Below are positions 18,026 through 28,107 of a stretch of 64,000 bases of DNA, one piece after another. Both the position numbers and the translations under genes were made by a program. Each line of letters opens with the position of its first letter. The first letter of the stretch is position 1. The notes below the pieces were generated by a model. That model saw only the letters and a list, made by a program, of their open reading frames with translations, searched no databases and was not told where the DNA came from. The DNA comes from CAVSRC01 sp963782045 (GTDB lineage: Bacteria > Pseudomonadota > Alphaproteobacteria > Rhizobiales > Kaistiaceae): positions 310,001 through 374,000 of the forward strand of contig CAWAIR010000018.1 in assembly GCA_963782045.1 (NCBI GenBank), written 5' to 3'.

Positions 18026-19309
18026 CTAGAGTCCGGCCATGCCTGGGATGAACGTGGTGATCTGCGGCACCAACGCGATCAGCACGACCACGACGATCAT
18101 CCACAGCACGAACGGCAAGACCGCCACCGACAGGCGCTCCACCGACACCTTGCCGATACTCGAGGTGATGAAGAGCACCATGCCCACCGGCGGCGTGATC
18201 AGGCCGATCAGCGAGCTCATCAGGAAGACCATGGCGAACTGGTAATCGGGCACGCCGTAGTGCCGCGCGATCGGCGCCAGCAGCGGCGCCACCGCCACGG
18301 TGATCGGCATCGCGTCCATGAACATGCCGACGAACAGAAGGATGACGCCGGACAGCAGCAGGAACACGATCGGACCGCCGGAGACGGAGTTGAGGTAGTC
18401 CGCCACCTCGTTGGTGATCATGTTGATGGAGAAGATGTAGGAGAGCAGCGCACCGGTGGCGAGCAGGAGGGCGGCGACCGAGCTGATCTTCGCCGAATAG
18501 ATGATCGCTTCCTGGATGTCGCTGAGCTTCAGGCGGCGTTCGCCGAAAAGCCCGATGATGAGCACGTAGATGACGCCCACGGCGGCCAATTCGGTAACGG
18601 TGAAGACGCCCGACGTGGCGCCCCCCACGATGATGAGCGGCAGGATCAGGATGGGGACCACGCGCACCGTCTGCCACAGCATCTGCCTGACGGTCGGCCG
18701 CTCGACAAGCTTGATGCGCTTCTCCTCGCGCGCCTTCACCCAGCACATGGCCATCATGCCGGCCGCGAACAGGAAGCCGGGCAGCAGTCCGGCGAGGAAG
18801 AGCCCGGCGATCGACACGTTGCCGACCGACAGGGCGTAGATGATCATCACCACGCTCGGCGGGATGATCGGACCGAGCATCGAGCTCGCCGCGGTCAGCG
18901 AGGCGCTGTAGGGCAGCGAATAGCCCGCCTGGCGCATCATCTGGATTTCCAGGCGGCCGAGGCTGGCGACGTCGGCGGTGGCCGTGCCGCTGATGCCGGC
19001 GAGCAGCATGCTGGCGAGAATGTTGATGTAGGCCATGCCGCCGCGAATGTTGCCGAGCAGCATCTGCAGCCAGCGCACCATGTCGGGCAGCGCTCCGGTC
19101 CGCTCCGCCAGGAAGCCGATGATGACGAACAGGGGCAGCGCGACCAGTGGGAAGGAGTCGACCGAGTAGTAGACGCGCTGCGCCAGCGTCACCAGGTCGA
19201 AGCCGTTGACGTAGACGATCCACCAGCCGGAGACGAGGCCGATGCCGAGCGCGACCGGCAGGCCGATCGCCAGCGAGACGAAGATGAGCAGGACGAAGAG
19301 GAGTGTCAT
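18026..19309 (-). CDS. dctM: TRAP transporter large permease (DctM)
   Basis: 427-residue, roughly 12-helix membrane subunit. Typical DctM blocks are SGTATADVASLG, GPIIPPSVVMIIYA and LITPPVGMVLF. It overlaps dctQ by four bases. No binding-protein gene adjoins this pair; the nearest unpaired one is at 28108-29157 and shares the same putative operator, so the two may form one transporter. Confidence 0.95.
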   Translation of the reverse strand: MTLLFVLLIFVSLAIGLPVALGIGLVSGWWIVYVNGFDLVTLAQRVYYSVDSFPLVALPLFVIIGFLAERTGALPDMVRWLQMLLGNIRGGMAYINILASMLLAGISGTATADVASLGRLEIQMMRQAGYSLPYSASLTAASSMLGPIIPPSVVMIIYALSVGNVSIAGLFLAGLLPGFLFAAGMMAMCWVKAREEKRIKLVERPTVRQMLWQTVRVVPILILPLIIVGGATSGVFTVTELAAVGVIYVLIIGLFGERRLKLSDIQEAIIYSAKISSVAALLLATGALLSYIFSINMITNEVADYLNSVSGGPIVFLLLSGVILLFVGMFMDAMPITVAVAPLLAPIARHYGVPDYQFAMVFLMSSLIGLITPPVGMVLFITSSIGKVSVERLSVAVLPFVLWMIVVVVLIALVPQITTFIPGMAGL

Positions 19310-19872
19310 GCTGCCGAGGCTTCCTGGCGCTCGGGCCTAAGCAGTTCAATCGTCATCAGCGTGAGCAGGTGGTAGCAGAGCAGCCCGAAGCTGATCGGCA
19401 GCGACAGGAAACCCCACGCCAGGCTGATGCCGAGACTCGGCTCGACCATCTGCCAGCCGGTGGCGAGCAGCGAGAACGACGAAAGGAAGATCATGACGAG
19501 GAAGACGCCGCTCAGCACGCCGCCGAACAGGACGGCGGCCTTGCGCAGGCGCGGCGGCAGCATGTCGATCAGGAGCGTGATGCTCATATGGGCGCCGTCG
19601 CGCAGCGCCAGCCCGGCGCCGAGGAAGAAGAACCAGGGCAGCAGCGTCTCGGCGCCCGAATTGACGAAGAAGATCGAGAACGAGAAAAGGTAGCGGGAGG
19701 CCACCTCGAGGAAGATGAAGATGCAGAAGAGGCTGCCGATCGCGAACAGCACCCAGCGCGTCACCAGGACGATGAAGACGTCGAACGCCGCCCACCAGCG
19801 CGGCAGCAATTGGCGCTGTACCGCATAGATGTGCGTTCCCGAATCGATCTCGTGGTCAAGATCCGCAGACAT
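19306..19872 (-). CDS. dctQ: TRAP transporter small permease (DctQ)
   Basis: 188-residue four-helix small TRAP subunit (about helices at 35-60, 75-95, 115-140, 155-175), with the NSGAETLLPWFFFLGAG block. I use the ATG preceded by GGGAGGGAGG; an upstream in-frame extension is arginine-rich and unlike the family. First gene of the unit dctQ-dctM-cyclase-FAH-FMN oxidase. Its promoter region (19873-20049) contains the LysR-type operator described separately. Confidence 0.93.
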   Translation of the reverse strand: MSADLDHEIDSGTHIYAVQRQLLPRWWAAFDVFIVLVTRWVLFAIGSLFCIFIFLEVASRYLFSFSIFFVNSGAETLLPWFFFLGAGLALRDGAHMSITLLIDMLPPRLRKAAVLFGGVLSGVFLVMIFLSSFSLLATGWQMVEPSLGISLAWGFLSLPISFGLLCYHLLTLMTIELLRPERQEASAA

Positions 19873-20013
19873 TCCCCTCCCTCCCTTGTGGCTGCCACGC
19901 CTGCGCGTTGAGCGCCGTCTCCCTGGCTTCCTGTGCAATCACTCGTGCCGCTCCGCCCCCGACGGGCGCGGCGCCGTTGACGATGGATAACAAGCTTTGA
20001 CCGATAACAATAA

Positions 20014-20050
20014 TCGAATGTTGGTCATGAATATGATAGAACTGACCTAT
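20014..20050 (-). promoter_or_regulatory. Putative LysR-type two-part operator (dctQM operon)
   Basis: A perfect LysR-type box ATAG-N7-CTAT (20036-20050), itself the core of a longer inverted repeat ATGATAG/CTATCAT (20033-20053), lies exactly 18 bases before TCGA (20014-20017) in the direction of dctQ. The box touches the stop codon of the LysR gene upstream, which points the same way. It is the clearest example of the recurrent site. Confidence 0.6.
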
Positions 20051-20949
20051 CATCCGAAGAGGTGATGATCGGCGACCAGCCGGCGGATGATGTCCAGAAC
20101 CGGTTGCAGATGGGGCCCGAACTCGTTGGCCTGGTAGCACAGCGAGATGACGTGGCTGTCGATGCGCGGCATGACGGCGACATGCTTGGCGCGGCCCTGC
20201 CGGATCTCCGCCTGCATGACGCGCAGGGGCACCAGGCCGACGGCGAGCCCGCGCAGGACCGTCTGGATGGTCGTGGCGAGGTTGTTGCACGTGCTGATCC
20301 GCGACGGCGTCACGCCGGCCTGGGTGAACCAGGCCATGGCCGTGTTGTGGAGCCGGGTCGGCGGCGGGTTGATGAACAGGTGATAGCGGCTGAGGTCCTG
20401 GGGCGTATGGACGGTATTGGCGATGTCGAGCCGCGCATCGGCCACCCAGCCAACGTCGTTGGTGCCGAGCGCGATCGCCTGGACGTGCGCTTCGAGTTCC
20501 GGCTCCGCGGCGATGGCAACGTCCAGCTCACGGGCGTTGAGCATCCGGCTGACCGTAGCCGAATCGCCGACATAGACCGACGTCTTCACCTCCGGGTACT
20601 CGTCCTCGAGGCTGGCGAGCAGATCGGGCAGGCACAGCAACGAGAAGCTGTCGATGAGGCCGAGCCGCAACCTGCCCTTCAGCGGATCCCGGCTCTTGAA
20701 CCGTTCGACGATCGCGTTCTCGGTATCGAGCATCCGGTCGGCGTACTCGATCAATGCATGTCCGTTCGCCGTCAGGCTGAGGCGTGGCCCCTGGCGGATG
20801 AACAGCTCGGTGGACAGCTCGATCTCCAGTTCCTTGATGCGCTGGGAGATGCTCGGCTGCGTGATGCTGAGGTGCTTGGCGGCGGCGCTGAAGCTGCCGA
20901 GCCGCACGATGCGTTCGAAGGTGCGGAGCTGTGCGAGGGTCAAGACCAT
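20050..20949 (-). CDS. LysR-family transcriptional regulator
   Basis: 299-residue LysR-type regulator. The DNA-binding helix-turn-helix includes TQPSISQRIKELE, followed by the linker helix and effector domain. It is strongly similar over its whole length to the LysR protein at 31283-32182 (shared FERIVRLGSF and DPLKG blocks, and a cysteine-asparagine CNNL/CNSL motif), so the two are paralogues. It is placed between dctQM and the SDR at 21140, both of which carry the two-part operator, and probably controls one or both. Confidence 0.94.
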   Translation of the reverse strand: MVLTLAQLRTFERIVRLGSFSAAAKHLSITQPSISQRIKELEIELSTELFIRQGPRLSLTANGHALIEYADRMLDTENAIVERFKSRDPLKGRLRLGLIDSFSLLCLPDLLASLEDEYPEVKTSVYVGDSATVSRMLNARELDVAIAAEPELEAHVQAIALGTNDVGWVADARLDIANTVHTPQDLSRYHLFINPPPTRLHNTAMAWFTQAGVTPSRISTCNNLATTIQTVLRGLAVGLVPLRVMQAEIRQGRAKHVAVMPRIDSHVISLCYQANEFGPHLQPVLDIIRRLVADHHLFG

Positions 20950-21012
20950 AGCAAGAGGCTATCGCGCGATGTCCGCTAAATCAATTCCTCTGATACAACT
21001 CGCGGGGCGGCG

Positions 21013-21053
21013 ATCAGCTCTGGCTATGGCGGGGGCTGGGAAAAACCGATTTT
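21013..21053 (+). promoter_or_regulatory. Putative LysR-type two-part operator (SDR operon)
   Basis: The T-N11-A box ATCAGCTCTGGCTAT (21013-21027) is followed after 18 bases by CCGA (21046-21049) inside AAAAACCGATTTT. Order and spacing are the same as at the minus-strand promoters but here oriented toward the plus-strand SDR gene, which begins 87 bases downstream. Confidence 0.5.
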
Positions 21054-21139
21054 GACCATCCAGGGTCGGGTGATAGATCGGCCCGGCCGGCCGCAACGGC
21101 CGGAAGAAATCGCAGGATCGTCGCGGAGGACGCAGGGGA

Positions 21140-21927
21140 ATGACTGGGCCGCTGTCAGGCTTGCGGGTACTGGTAACCGGTGGCGCCGCCGGAATTGGAC
21201 TGGCCCTCGCCCGGGCGTTTCGGGCGGCCGGCGCCGAGGTGATCATCTGCGACCTGTCGGACGAAGGCATCGCCGCCCTGTCCGACCAGGACCCTGCGAT
21301 CCGCGCAGTCAAGGCGGACATCAGCGACCGCGCCGATGTGGACAGGCTGTTCGAGACGATCGCCGGCACGCTGGGCGGCCTCGACGTCCTGATCAACAAC
21401 GCCGGCATCTCCGGCCCGATGGGGCCGGTCGAGACGATCGATCCGCAGGACTGGGAGCGCGTCTTCGCCATCAACATGACCGGCACGTTCCAGTGCACCC
21501 GGCTGGCCGTGCCGATGCTCAAATCGGCCGGCGGCGGCTCGATCATCAACATCTCGTCCGCCGCGGGGCACCTGCCCTACGCCTGGCGCACGCCCTATTC
21601 CTCGTCCAAGTGGGCGCTCGTCGGCTTCACCCTCAGCCTGGCGCTAGAGCTCGGCCCCGACAACATCCGCGTCAATGCCCTCATGCCCGGCATCGTCGCC
21701 GGCGAGCGCCGCGACCGCAACTCGAAGGTCCGCGCCAGGCTCGCCGGCATCACCGTGGAACAGCTTGAGGAGGCACGCCTGTCGCGCGTCGCGATGCATC
21801 GCGCGGTGGACGCCGAGGAGATCGCCGACATGGCGGTGTTTCTCGCCTCGCCCGGCGGCCGCAGCATCTCCGGCCAGACCATCGGCGTCGACGGCTACGT
21901 CCAGGGTCTGTCCGGACCCGGCGGCCG

Positions 21928-21931
<4 letters not shown>
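21140..21931 (+). CDS. Short-chain dehydrogenase/reductase
   Basis: 263-residue classical SDR. The nucleotide-binding TGGAAGIG is at residues 13-20, NNAG at 87-90, and the catalytic Ser140, Tyr153 and Lys157 (YSSSK) are intact. It interconverts an alcohol and a ketone with NAD(P)H. First gene of a plus-strand unit continuing into a hydrolase (four-base overlap) and two hotdog dehydratase parts. GGAGG precedes the ATG. The operator at 21013 suggests LysR control. Confidence 0.94.
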
Positions 21932-22931
<1,000 letters not shown>

Positions 22932-22935
<4 letters not shown>

Positions 22936-23451
22936 CGACCGACTACATCTCGCCCGAGGTCAGGGCGCTGATCGGCGTGTTCACCGATTGGGTCGAGGCC
23001 CCGCACCCGGTCGAGACGAGCGAGGTGCGCCGTCTGGTTCAGGGCGGGCTGGAGCCGCGGCCGAAGCCGCTGAAAGTTGCCGGCGAGGACGCGATCGATC
23101 TCGCGCCAGTGGCATTCCCGGTGCATCATGTTCCGCCATCCGCTGAGCGACCCCGCCGATCCGCTCGACCGGCCCGGCGACGCCGATTTCGACGGAGTGG
23201 CGCGCCATCTGCGCTCCGACCTGCCGCCAGTCCCCATAGCCCTCCCCCGCGTCGTCAACGGCGGCTACGACCACGAGTTCTACAGCCACGTCCGCATCGG
23301 CGAGCGCGTGCTCAGGCGCACCCGCTACCGCGACATCTACCAACGCGAGGGCAAGTCGGGCCCGATGGTCTTCGTCGTCATCGAGGACGAGTACAGGACC
23401 GCCGACGGTCGCCCGCTGCAACGCTCCAGCAACACCCAGATCATGCGGTGA
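22932..23451 (+). pseudogene. Frameshifted hotdog dehydratase, N-terminal-type half (FAS1-like)
   Basis: The start MTTDYISPEVRALIGVFTD and residues to about FPVH match the amino-terminal part of FAS1-like/MaoC N-terminal dehydratases. Near 23127 the reading frame changes: the continuation MFRHPLSDPADPLDRP to the stop at 23451 lies in another frame and contains the family block NGGYDHEFYSHVRIGERV. The segment between them is poorly conserved. With the intact second half at 23457 it should form a two-subunit enoyl-CoA-type hydratase. Whether the break is biological or a sequencing indel is unresolved. Confidence 0.65.
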
Positions 23452-23456
23452 CCACG

Positions 23457-23933
23457 ATGACCGTGCGCTTCGCAACGCTTGCCGTCGGTGACCGCCTGCC
23501 GGAACTGAGCAAGGGCCCGCTGAACGCCGGCCACATCATGCGGTGGTCGGCGGCAATCGAAAACTGGCACCCGCTGCATTATGACTGGCGCTACGCGGTC
23601 GAGAAGGACGGGCTGCCGAACGTGCTGATCAACGGATCGTGGAAGCAGCAGCTTCTGCTGCAACTGCTGACCGACTGGATTGAGGATGGCGGCTGGCTGT
23701 TGCGCTTCGCCCTCCGCTACCGCCGCATGAACGTGCCGGGCGACACGATCACGGCATGGGGCGAGATCGCCGGCAGAGAGCAACGCAACGGCTTCGGCCT
23801 GGTGACGATCAAGGTCGGCCTCAGAGACCAGAAGCGCGTGGAGAACACCGAGGGCGAGGCGACCGTGGTCCTGCCGCTCTCCGGCGGCGCCTCCCTTCCC
23901 TACCCGTTCGACCCGGCGCTGGTCGCCGGTTAG
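23457..23933 (+). CDS. MaoC-like dehydratase, C-terminal-type subunit
   Basis: 158-residue single-hotdog protein. The motif SAAIENWHPLHYDWRYA holds the hydratase catalytic aspartate/histidine region of the MaoC family, although the usual Asp appears as Glu (ENWHPLHYD). It begins five bases after the stop of the preceding half, so the two are made together. Expected role: hydration or dehydration of a CoA thioester produced by the CoA-transferases encoded convergently downstream. Confidence 0.85.
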   Translation: MTVRFATLAVGDRLPELSKGPLNAGHIMRWSAAIENWHPLHYDWRYAVEKDGLPNVLINGSWKQQLLLQLLTDWIEDGGWLLRFALRYRRMNVPGDTITAWGEIAGREQRNGFGLVTIKVGLRDQKRVENTEGEATVVLPLSGGASLPYPFDPALVAG

Positions 23934-23951
23934 GCGCGCCGCGCAGCGCGC

Positions 23952-25170
23952 TCAGTCGAGGGCGCCCGCCGCCCGCAGGGCGTCGATGCGCTCCTGCGAA
24001 TATCCGAGAACGTCGGCGAGGATCGCGTCGGTGTGCTCGCCGATCAGCGGCGCCCGCTTCAGCGCCACGCGCTCGCCGTCGATCCGGAACGGCGGCGAGT
24101 GAACTCGCGCGTCGCCCCCATTTCCGGATGCTCGATCCCTGCCAGAACGCCCGGTGCTTCAACTGCGGATCGTCCTCCATCAGGTCGCGCGCATTGGCAA
24201 CCATGCCGGCCGGCACCCCCGCCGCCTGCAGCGTCTGCATGATGGCGCGGGCGTCGCGGCCCGCGGTCCACGCCGCGACCGCCTGCTCGATCTCGTCGAC
24301 GCGTTGCAGGCGTCCCTTCGCGGTGGCCAGCGCCTGGTCGGCAGCCAGATCGGCGCGGTCGATCGCCTTGCACAGCAGCGGCCACTGGGCGTCGTCGAGA
24401 ACGGCGATGGCGCACCAGCGATCCTCCCCGGCCAGGCAAAGATGTTGTGAGGTGCGTGGGCGCGCGAGCGGTTGCCGATGGGTTCCGGCTCGCGGCCGGT
24501 GACCGTGTATTCGAGGAACGGCAGCCCCATGCAGTTCATGCATCGATTCGACCTGCGACAGGTCGATCTTCATGCCACGGCCGGTGACCCGCCGGTGGCG
24601 CAGCGCCGCCATCACGGCAAAGGCCGCGTGATAGGGATTGGCGGCGTGATCGGGAAAGTGCGTGCCGGGACCGACCGGCGGCCCGCCGTGATAGCCGGTA
24701 AGGCCGGTCAGGCCGGTCACGGCGCTGATCGTCATGCCGAGACCGGGCATCTTGGCCAGAGGGCCGCTTTCGCCGTACATCGGCATCGTCAGATAGATGA
24801 TGTCGGGCCTGATGCTGCGCACCTCGTCATAGGACAGGCCGAGCCGCTCCATCGCCCCGGCGGCGAAGTTGTTGCTGACCACGTCCGAGCGCTCGATCAG
24901 CCCGCGCACCAGTTTCATGCCCTCCGGGCTTTTGAGGTCGACGGTGAAGCTCTTCTTGCCGGTGTTGCGCGACGAGAAATATCCGCTGCGGTTGAGGCCG
25001 GCGATGCCGTCCTTGAACGGACCGGCGAGCCGTGTGTTGTCCGGCCGCCTAGTCGATTCCATCTTGACGATCTCGGCGCCGAAATCGCTGAAGATCTTGG
25101 TGGCGAAGGAGCCGGCACCCGCCCAGGCGAAATCGGTGAAGCGGATGCCTTCGAGGTAACGGAAATGCAT
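23952..25170 (-). pseudogene. Frameshifted CaiB/BaiF-family CoA-transferase
   Basis: Family III CoA-transferase moving CoA between carboxylic acids. The first two thirds (MHFRYLEGIRFTDFAWAGAG to VESM) are intact. At least four frame changes follow, near 24540, 24430, 24140 and 24105. Joining frames restores NCMGLPFLEYTVTG, EDRWCAIAVLDD, GIEHPEMGATR and the C-terminal LADVLGYSQERI, ending at 23952. No nonsense substitutions are needed, only single-base indels. It lies 11 bases after the intact CoA-transferase at 25182, and such genes often encode two related subunits. Confidence 0.75.
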
Positions 25171-25181
25171 GGGGCAGGTTC

Positions 25182-26357
25182 CTAGGCGGTCGCGCGCTTG
25201 CCGGCCGAACCGGCCGGCTCGACCAGATCCGACAATGCGGTGTCGCCGGCCGCCGGGGCGGCGCGGTCGATCGCCCAGATCGGCTCCGAGGTCAGGTAGG
25301 GCGCGCCGGGAAACAGCACCTCCCGTTCGAGCAGGGTGCTCTGAGTGGTGCGGAAGAAGTCGCGGAAGACGAGCTGCGGGTCATCCAGCACGTCGGCGAA
25401 GGAACTGACCGGCGCCAGGATGATCTTGCGGGCCAGAGCCTCGTCGCGGAGCTGCCGCTTGGTCTTGTCCGCGGTGAACCGTTCGAACAGCTCGCGGAAG
25501 CGGCCATGCAGTTCGCTTGAGTTCCGCCGGGTGCGGTCGGACCATTCCGGCCCGGCCAGCATGTCGTGCCCGGGCAGGCCGGATTCCGCGATCCACGCCA
25601 CCAGCGCCTGCCAGATCTTGGGAAGCTGCAGCGGCGCCGCCAGAAACACGTATCCGTCCTGGCAGGCGAAGATGTTCTCCGTGGCGTCGCGAGTTCCCTC
25701 GCCGCCGCGTCGCGAGATGCGCTGCTCCAGGTCCCAGACCTGCGTCGCGTTCTGCAGCGAATGGGCGATGCACTCCTGCGCCGAGACATCGACCACGTGC
25801 CCGCGGCCGGTGGCTTCGCTGTCCCACAATGCCATTGCCGTCGCCGCCGCGGCATAGAGCGAGGTGACGAACAGCGCCTGCTCGCCCGCCAGCCGCAGGG
25901 GCGGCTTGTCCGGCCTGCCGGTCAGCCAGGCGATGCCGCCGGCGGCCTGGGCGATAAGATCGGAGCCGAGATAGCCGGCGGAGGGGCCGTCCAGGCCGAA
26001 ATAGGACACCGCCGTCACGACTTGGGTCCCGGGCGTCCCGACCAGCAGCGGCATCAGATCGGGGGCATTGCGGTCGCGTTCGTAGAACACGACGCCGGCA
26101 GACGCGACCAGATCGCGCAGGATCTCGCCGCCGGCCGGCGTTTCGTAGTCGACAAATACGCTCTTTTTGCCGGCATTGAGATAGTCGAACGGAATGCTGC
26201 CTCCGTTCGCATATAGCGGCGGCCGGTCGCGATCGGACCCGCCTCCCGGCTTCTCGACGCGGATGACCTCAGCCCCCAGATTGGCGAAAAGGCGGGCAGC
26301 GTAGCTCCCCAATTCAAAGCTCAGATCGATGATGCGGACGTCTTGATAAGGTCTCAT
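25182..26357 (-). CDS. CaiB/BaiF-family CoA-transferase
   Basis: 391-residue family III CoA-transferase. The N-terminal RIIDLSFELGSYAARLFANLGAEVIRVEKPGG and DYLNAGKKS blocks are characteristic, as is the long C-terminal helical part. It activates a carboxylate to its CoA thioester. I start at MRPYQDV, because the in-frame upstream stretch crosses the promoter region. First gene of a two-gene minus-strand unit; the operator at 26417-26453 lies 60 bases before the ATG. Confidence 0.93.
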   Translation of the reverse strand: MRPYQDVRIIDLSFELGSYAARLFANLGAEVIRVEKPGGGSDRDRPPLYANGGSIPFDYLNAGKKSVFVDYETPAGGEILRDLVASAGVVFYERDRNAPDLMPLLVGTPGTQVVTAVSYFGLDGPSAGYLGSDLIAQAAGGIAWLTGRPDKPPLRLAGEQALFVTSLYAAAATAMALWDSEATGRGHVVDVSAQECIAHSLQNATQVWDLEQRISRRGGEGTRDATENIFACQDGYVFLAAPLQLPKIWQALVAWIAESGLPGHDMLAGPEWSDRTRRNSSELHGRFRELFERFTADKTKRQLRDEALARKIILAPVSSFADVLDDPQLVFRDFFRTTQSTLLEREVLFPGAPYLTSEPIWAIDRAAPAAGDTALSDLVEPAGSAGKRATA

Positions 26358-26416
26358 GCTCAGCCGGTGTGCCTCATGATGGCGGCACGCTAGCACCCGG
26401 TCGTTCTCTGGAAAAA

Positions 26417-26453
26417 TCGATTTTCGGCAGTCAATCGGATAGGCAACGCCTAT
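26417..26453 (-). promoter_or_regulatory. Putative LysR-type two-part operator (CoA-transferase operon)
   Basis: The box ATAGGCAACGCCTAT (26439-26453; part of the perfect palindrome GATAGGC-AAC-GCCTATC) lies exactly 18 bases upstream, in the gene direction, of TCGA (26417-26420). The TCGA is the centre of the 12-base palindrome AAAATCGATTTT. It falls within the 106-base gap between the amidase stop and the CoA-transferase start. Confidence 0.6.
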
Positions 26454-26463
26454 CGCCGCGTCG

Positions 26464-27843
26464 TCACGGCGTGCCCGTCGGGCGCAGTTCGTGCCACCGG
26501 GTTGCGCGCTCATAGGCGCGGGCCACCCGCAGCAGCCGGGTCTCCTGCCAGTAGGGGGCGACGAACTGCACGGAGAGCGGCATGCCGTCTTTGGACTGGC
26601 CGGCCATCATCGCCAGCGCCGGGTGCCCGCTGACGTTGAACGGACCCCGCGCCTGGCGCGGATAGGTGCGGGCGATCTCCTGCGGATCGTCGATGCGGCA
26701 GGCGGGGCACATCGAGCTTGCCACCAGCAACACATCGACATCGCCGAAGATCGACTCGACGGCGGCGGCCAGCTCCGTCCGCCGCCGCTGCGCGTTGATG
26801 TAGTCCGACGCGGACAGGAAGACGCCGGCAAGCAGGCGGCGGCGCGTCATCGGTCCGATGTCCTGCGGCCGGCTGCGGACCAGCGGCCCCATCGCCGACC
26901 ACGCCTCGGCGAGCAGCACGGTGCGAACGACGACATTGAAATCGGCGAGGCTCGGCAGACTCACCGTCCTCACCTTGGCGCCCTCGGCGGCGAGCACCCG
27001 TGCCACCTCATCCAGCGCCGCGGCGGTGTCGTCGTCGGCCGCCAGGTCGGTCTCGTGGAAATGGCGGACGAAACCGATGCGCAGGCCGCGAACGCCCTGC
27101 TCCAGGTCGACGGCATAGGAACTGCCGGCACCGTTCGGCCGCCGCTCGGCGATGGCATCGAGCAGAAGCGCGGTGTCGGTGACGGTGCGCGCCATCGGCC
27201 CCAGAGTGTCGAGCGTGTAGGCGAGCGGGATGGCGCCCTCGCGCGAGATCAGGTCATAGGTCGGCTTGAGGCCGACGATGCCGCAGGCGCTTGCCGGATG
27301 GCGCACCGATCCGCCGGCATCGGTGCCGATGGCGAGCGGCAGCAGGCCGCTGGCGACCGCCGCGCCGCAGCCGGAAGATGACCCGCCGGGATGGTGGTCG
27401 CGATTCCACGGATTGCGCGCCAGGGGAAACGCCAGATCCGGGTCGGGGCCGTCGATGGCGAACTCGTGCATGGCGAGCTTGCCGAGGATGATCGCGCCGG
27501 CCTCGCGCAGGCGCCGCACGACCGTGGCGTCGGTCTTAGCGATGGCCCCGTCCATTGCCTTGGAGTGACATGTCGTCGGCATGCCGGCGACGTCGATGCA
27601 ATCCTTGATGCCGACCGGCACGCCGTGCAGCGGCCCCCGGTAACGGCCGCCCGCGATCTCGCCTTCGGCGGCCTGGGCTGCTTTGCGGGCACCCTTGCGG
27701 TCGAGCCACAGGAAGGCATCGAGTTGCGGACCGACGCTGTCGATGCGCGCCAGCCCGGCATCGAGCACGGCGAGCGGGGAGACGTGCCTGGTCCGCATCG
27801 CATCGCCGATCGCGGCAACGTCCTGCCAGTGGAGATCGGTCAT
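26464..27843 (-). CDS. Amidase signature family protein
   Basis: 459-residue amidase. The Ser-cisSer-Lys triad is visible as Lys80 (VGIKDCIDV), Ser155 (GGSSSG) and Ser179 (GTDAGGSVRHPAS), with the standard 24-residue distance between the serines. It hydrolyses a carboxamide or carbamoyl bond. The ATG overlaps the stop of the small gene at 27840 by four bases (ATGA), fitting an AtzE/AtzG or GatA/GatC-like pair. An earlier in-frame start would run through that small gene and is rejected. Confidence 0.94.
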   Translation of the reverse strand: MTDLHWQDVAAIGDAMRTRHVSPLAVLDAGLARIDSVGPQLDAFLWLDRKGARKAAQAAEGEIAGGRYRGPLHGVPVGIKDCIDVAGMPTTCHSKAMDGAIAKTDATVVRRLREAGAIILGKLAMHEFAIDGPDPDLAFPLARNPWNRDHHPGGSSSGCGAAVASGLLPLAIGTDAGGSVRHPASACGIVGLKPTYDLISREGAIPLAYTLDTLGPMARTVTDTALLLDAIAERRPNGAGSSYAVDLEQGVRGLRIGFVRHFHETDLAADDDTAAALDEVARVLAAEGAKVRTVSLPSLADFNVVVRTVLLAEAWSAMGPLVRSRPQDIGPMTRRRLLAGVFLSASDYINAQRRRTELAAAVESIFGDVDVLLVASSMCPACRIDDPQEIARTYPRQARGPFNVSGHPALAMMAGQSKDGMPLSVQFVAPYWQETRLLRVARAYERATRWHELRPTGTP

Positions 27844-28022
27844 AGCGGCAACGGACGGGGCGCCACCCATGGCTCCACCATGATCGCGACACGGCCATCG
27901 AGGGCGCCTCTCAGATCCTCGACGTGGGCCGCGGCAATCCTCAGGTCTTCGCCGAAATCGGCGGCCAGCGGTTCGAGTTGCTCCCGCCGGATGGTCGCCT
28001 GTAGCGCGTCGTCGTCCATCAT
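27840..28022 (-). CDS. Small GatC/AtzG-like amidase partner (tentative)
   Basis: 60-residue frame immediately before the amidase, coupled by a four-base ATGA overlap. It has an acidic helical N-terminus, then IAAAHVEDLRGAL and a C-terminal EPWVAPRPLPL tail. Size, position and the proline-rich end resemble the small subunits (GatC, or the DUF4089/AtzG type) that bind along amidase-signature enzymes. The ribosome site is weak. The functional label is inference; the coupling is what supports a real gene. Confidence 0.6.
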   Translation of the reverse strand: MMDDDALQATIRREQLEPLAADFGEDLRIAAAHVEDLRGALDGRVAIMVEPWVAPRPLPL

Positions 28023-28036
28023 CGCACCGATAGCCT

Positions 28037-28072
28037 GAAAGAAGCATCGGCGCGATGATGTCGCGCCGATGC
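28037..28072 (-). terminator. Strong intercistronic hairpin after TRAP binding protein
   Basis: A perfect 12-base-pair stem (GCATCGGCGCGA and its complement) with a five-base loop lies 36 bases past the binding-protein stop, followed on the minus strand by TTCTTTC. It could terminate most transcripts so that the binding protein is made in excess of the downstream amidase pair. Confidence 0.6.
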
Positions 28073-28107
28073 CGTCTTCGCGGGAGGGGAAAGCGGCAGC
28101 GGCCGCC

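Noticed and set aside
26438..26454. Perfect palindrome considered as a terminator of the amidase gene
   Set aside because: It lies upstream of the amidase stop in the wrong sense (the amidase is on the minus strand and ends at 26464), has no T-run, and fits a LysR box with the 18-base spaced TCGA much better.
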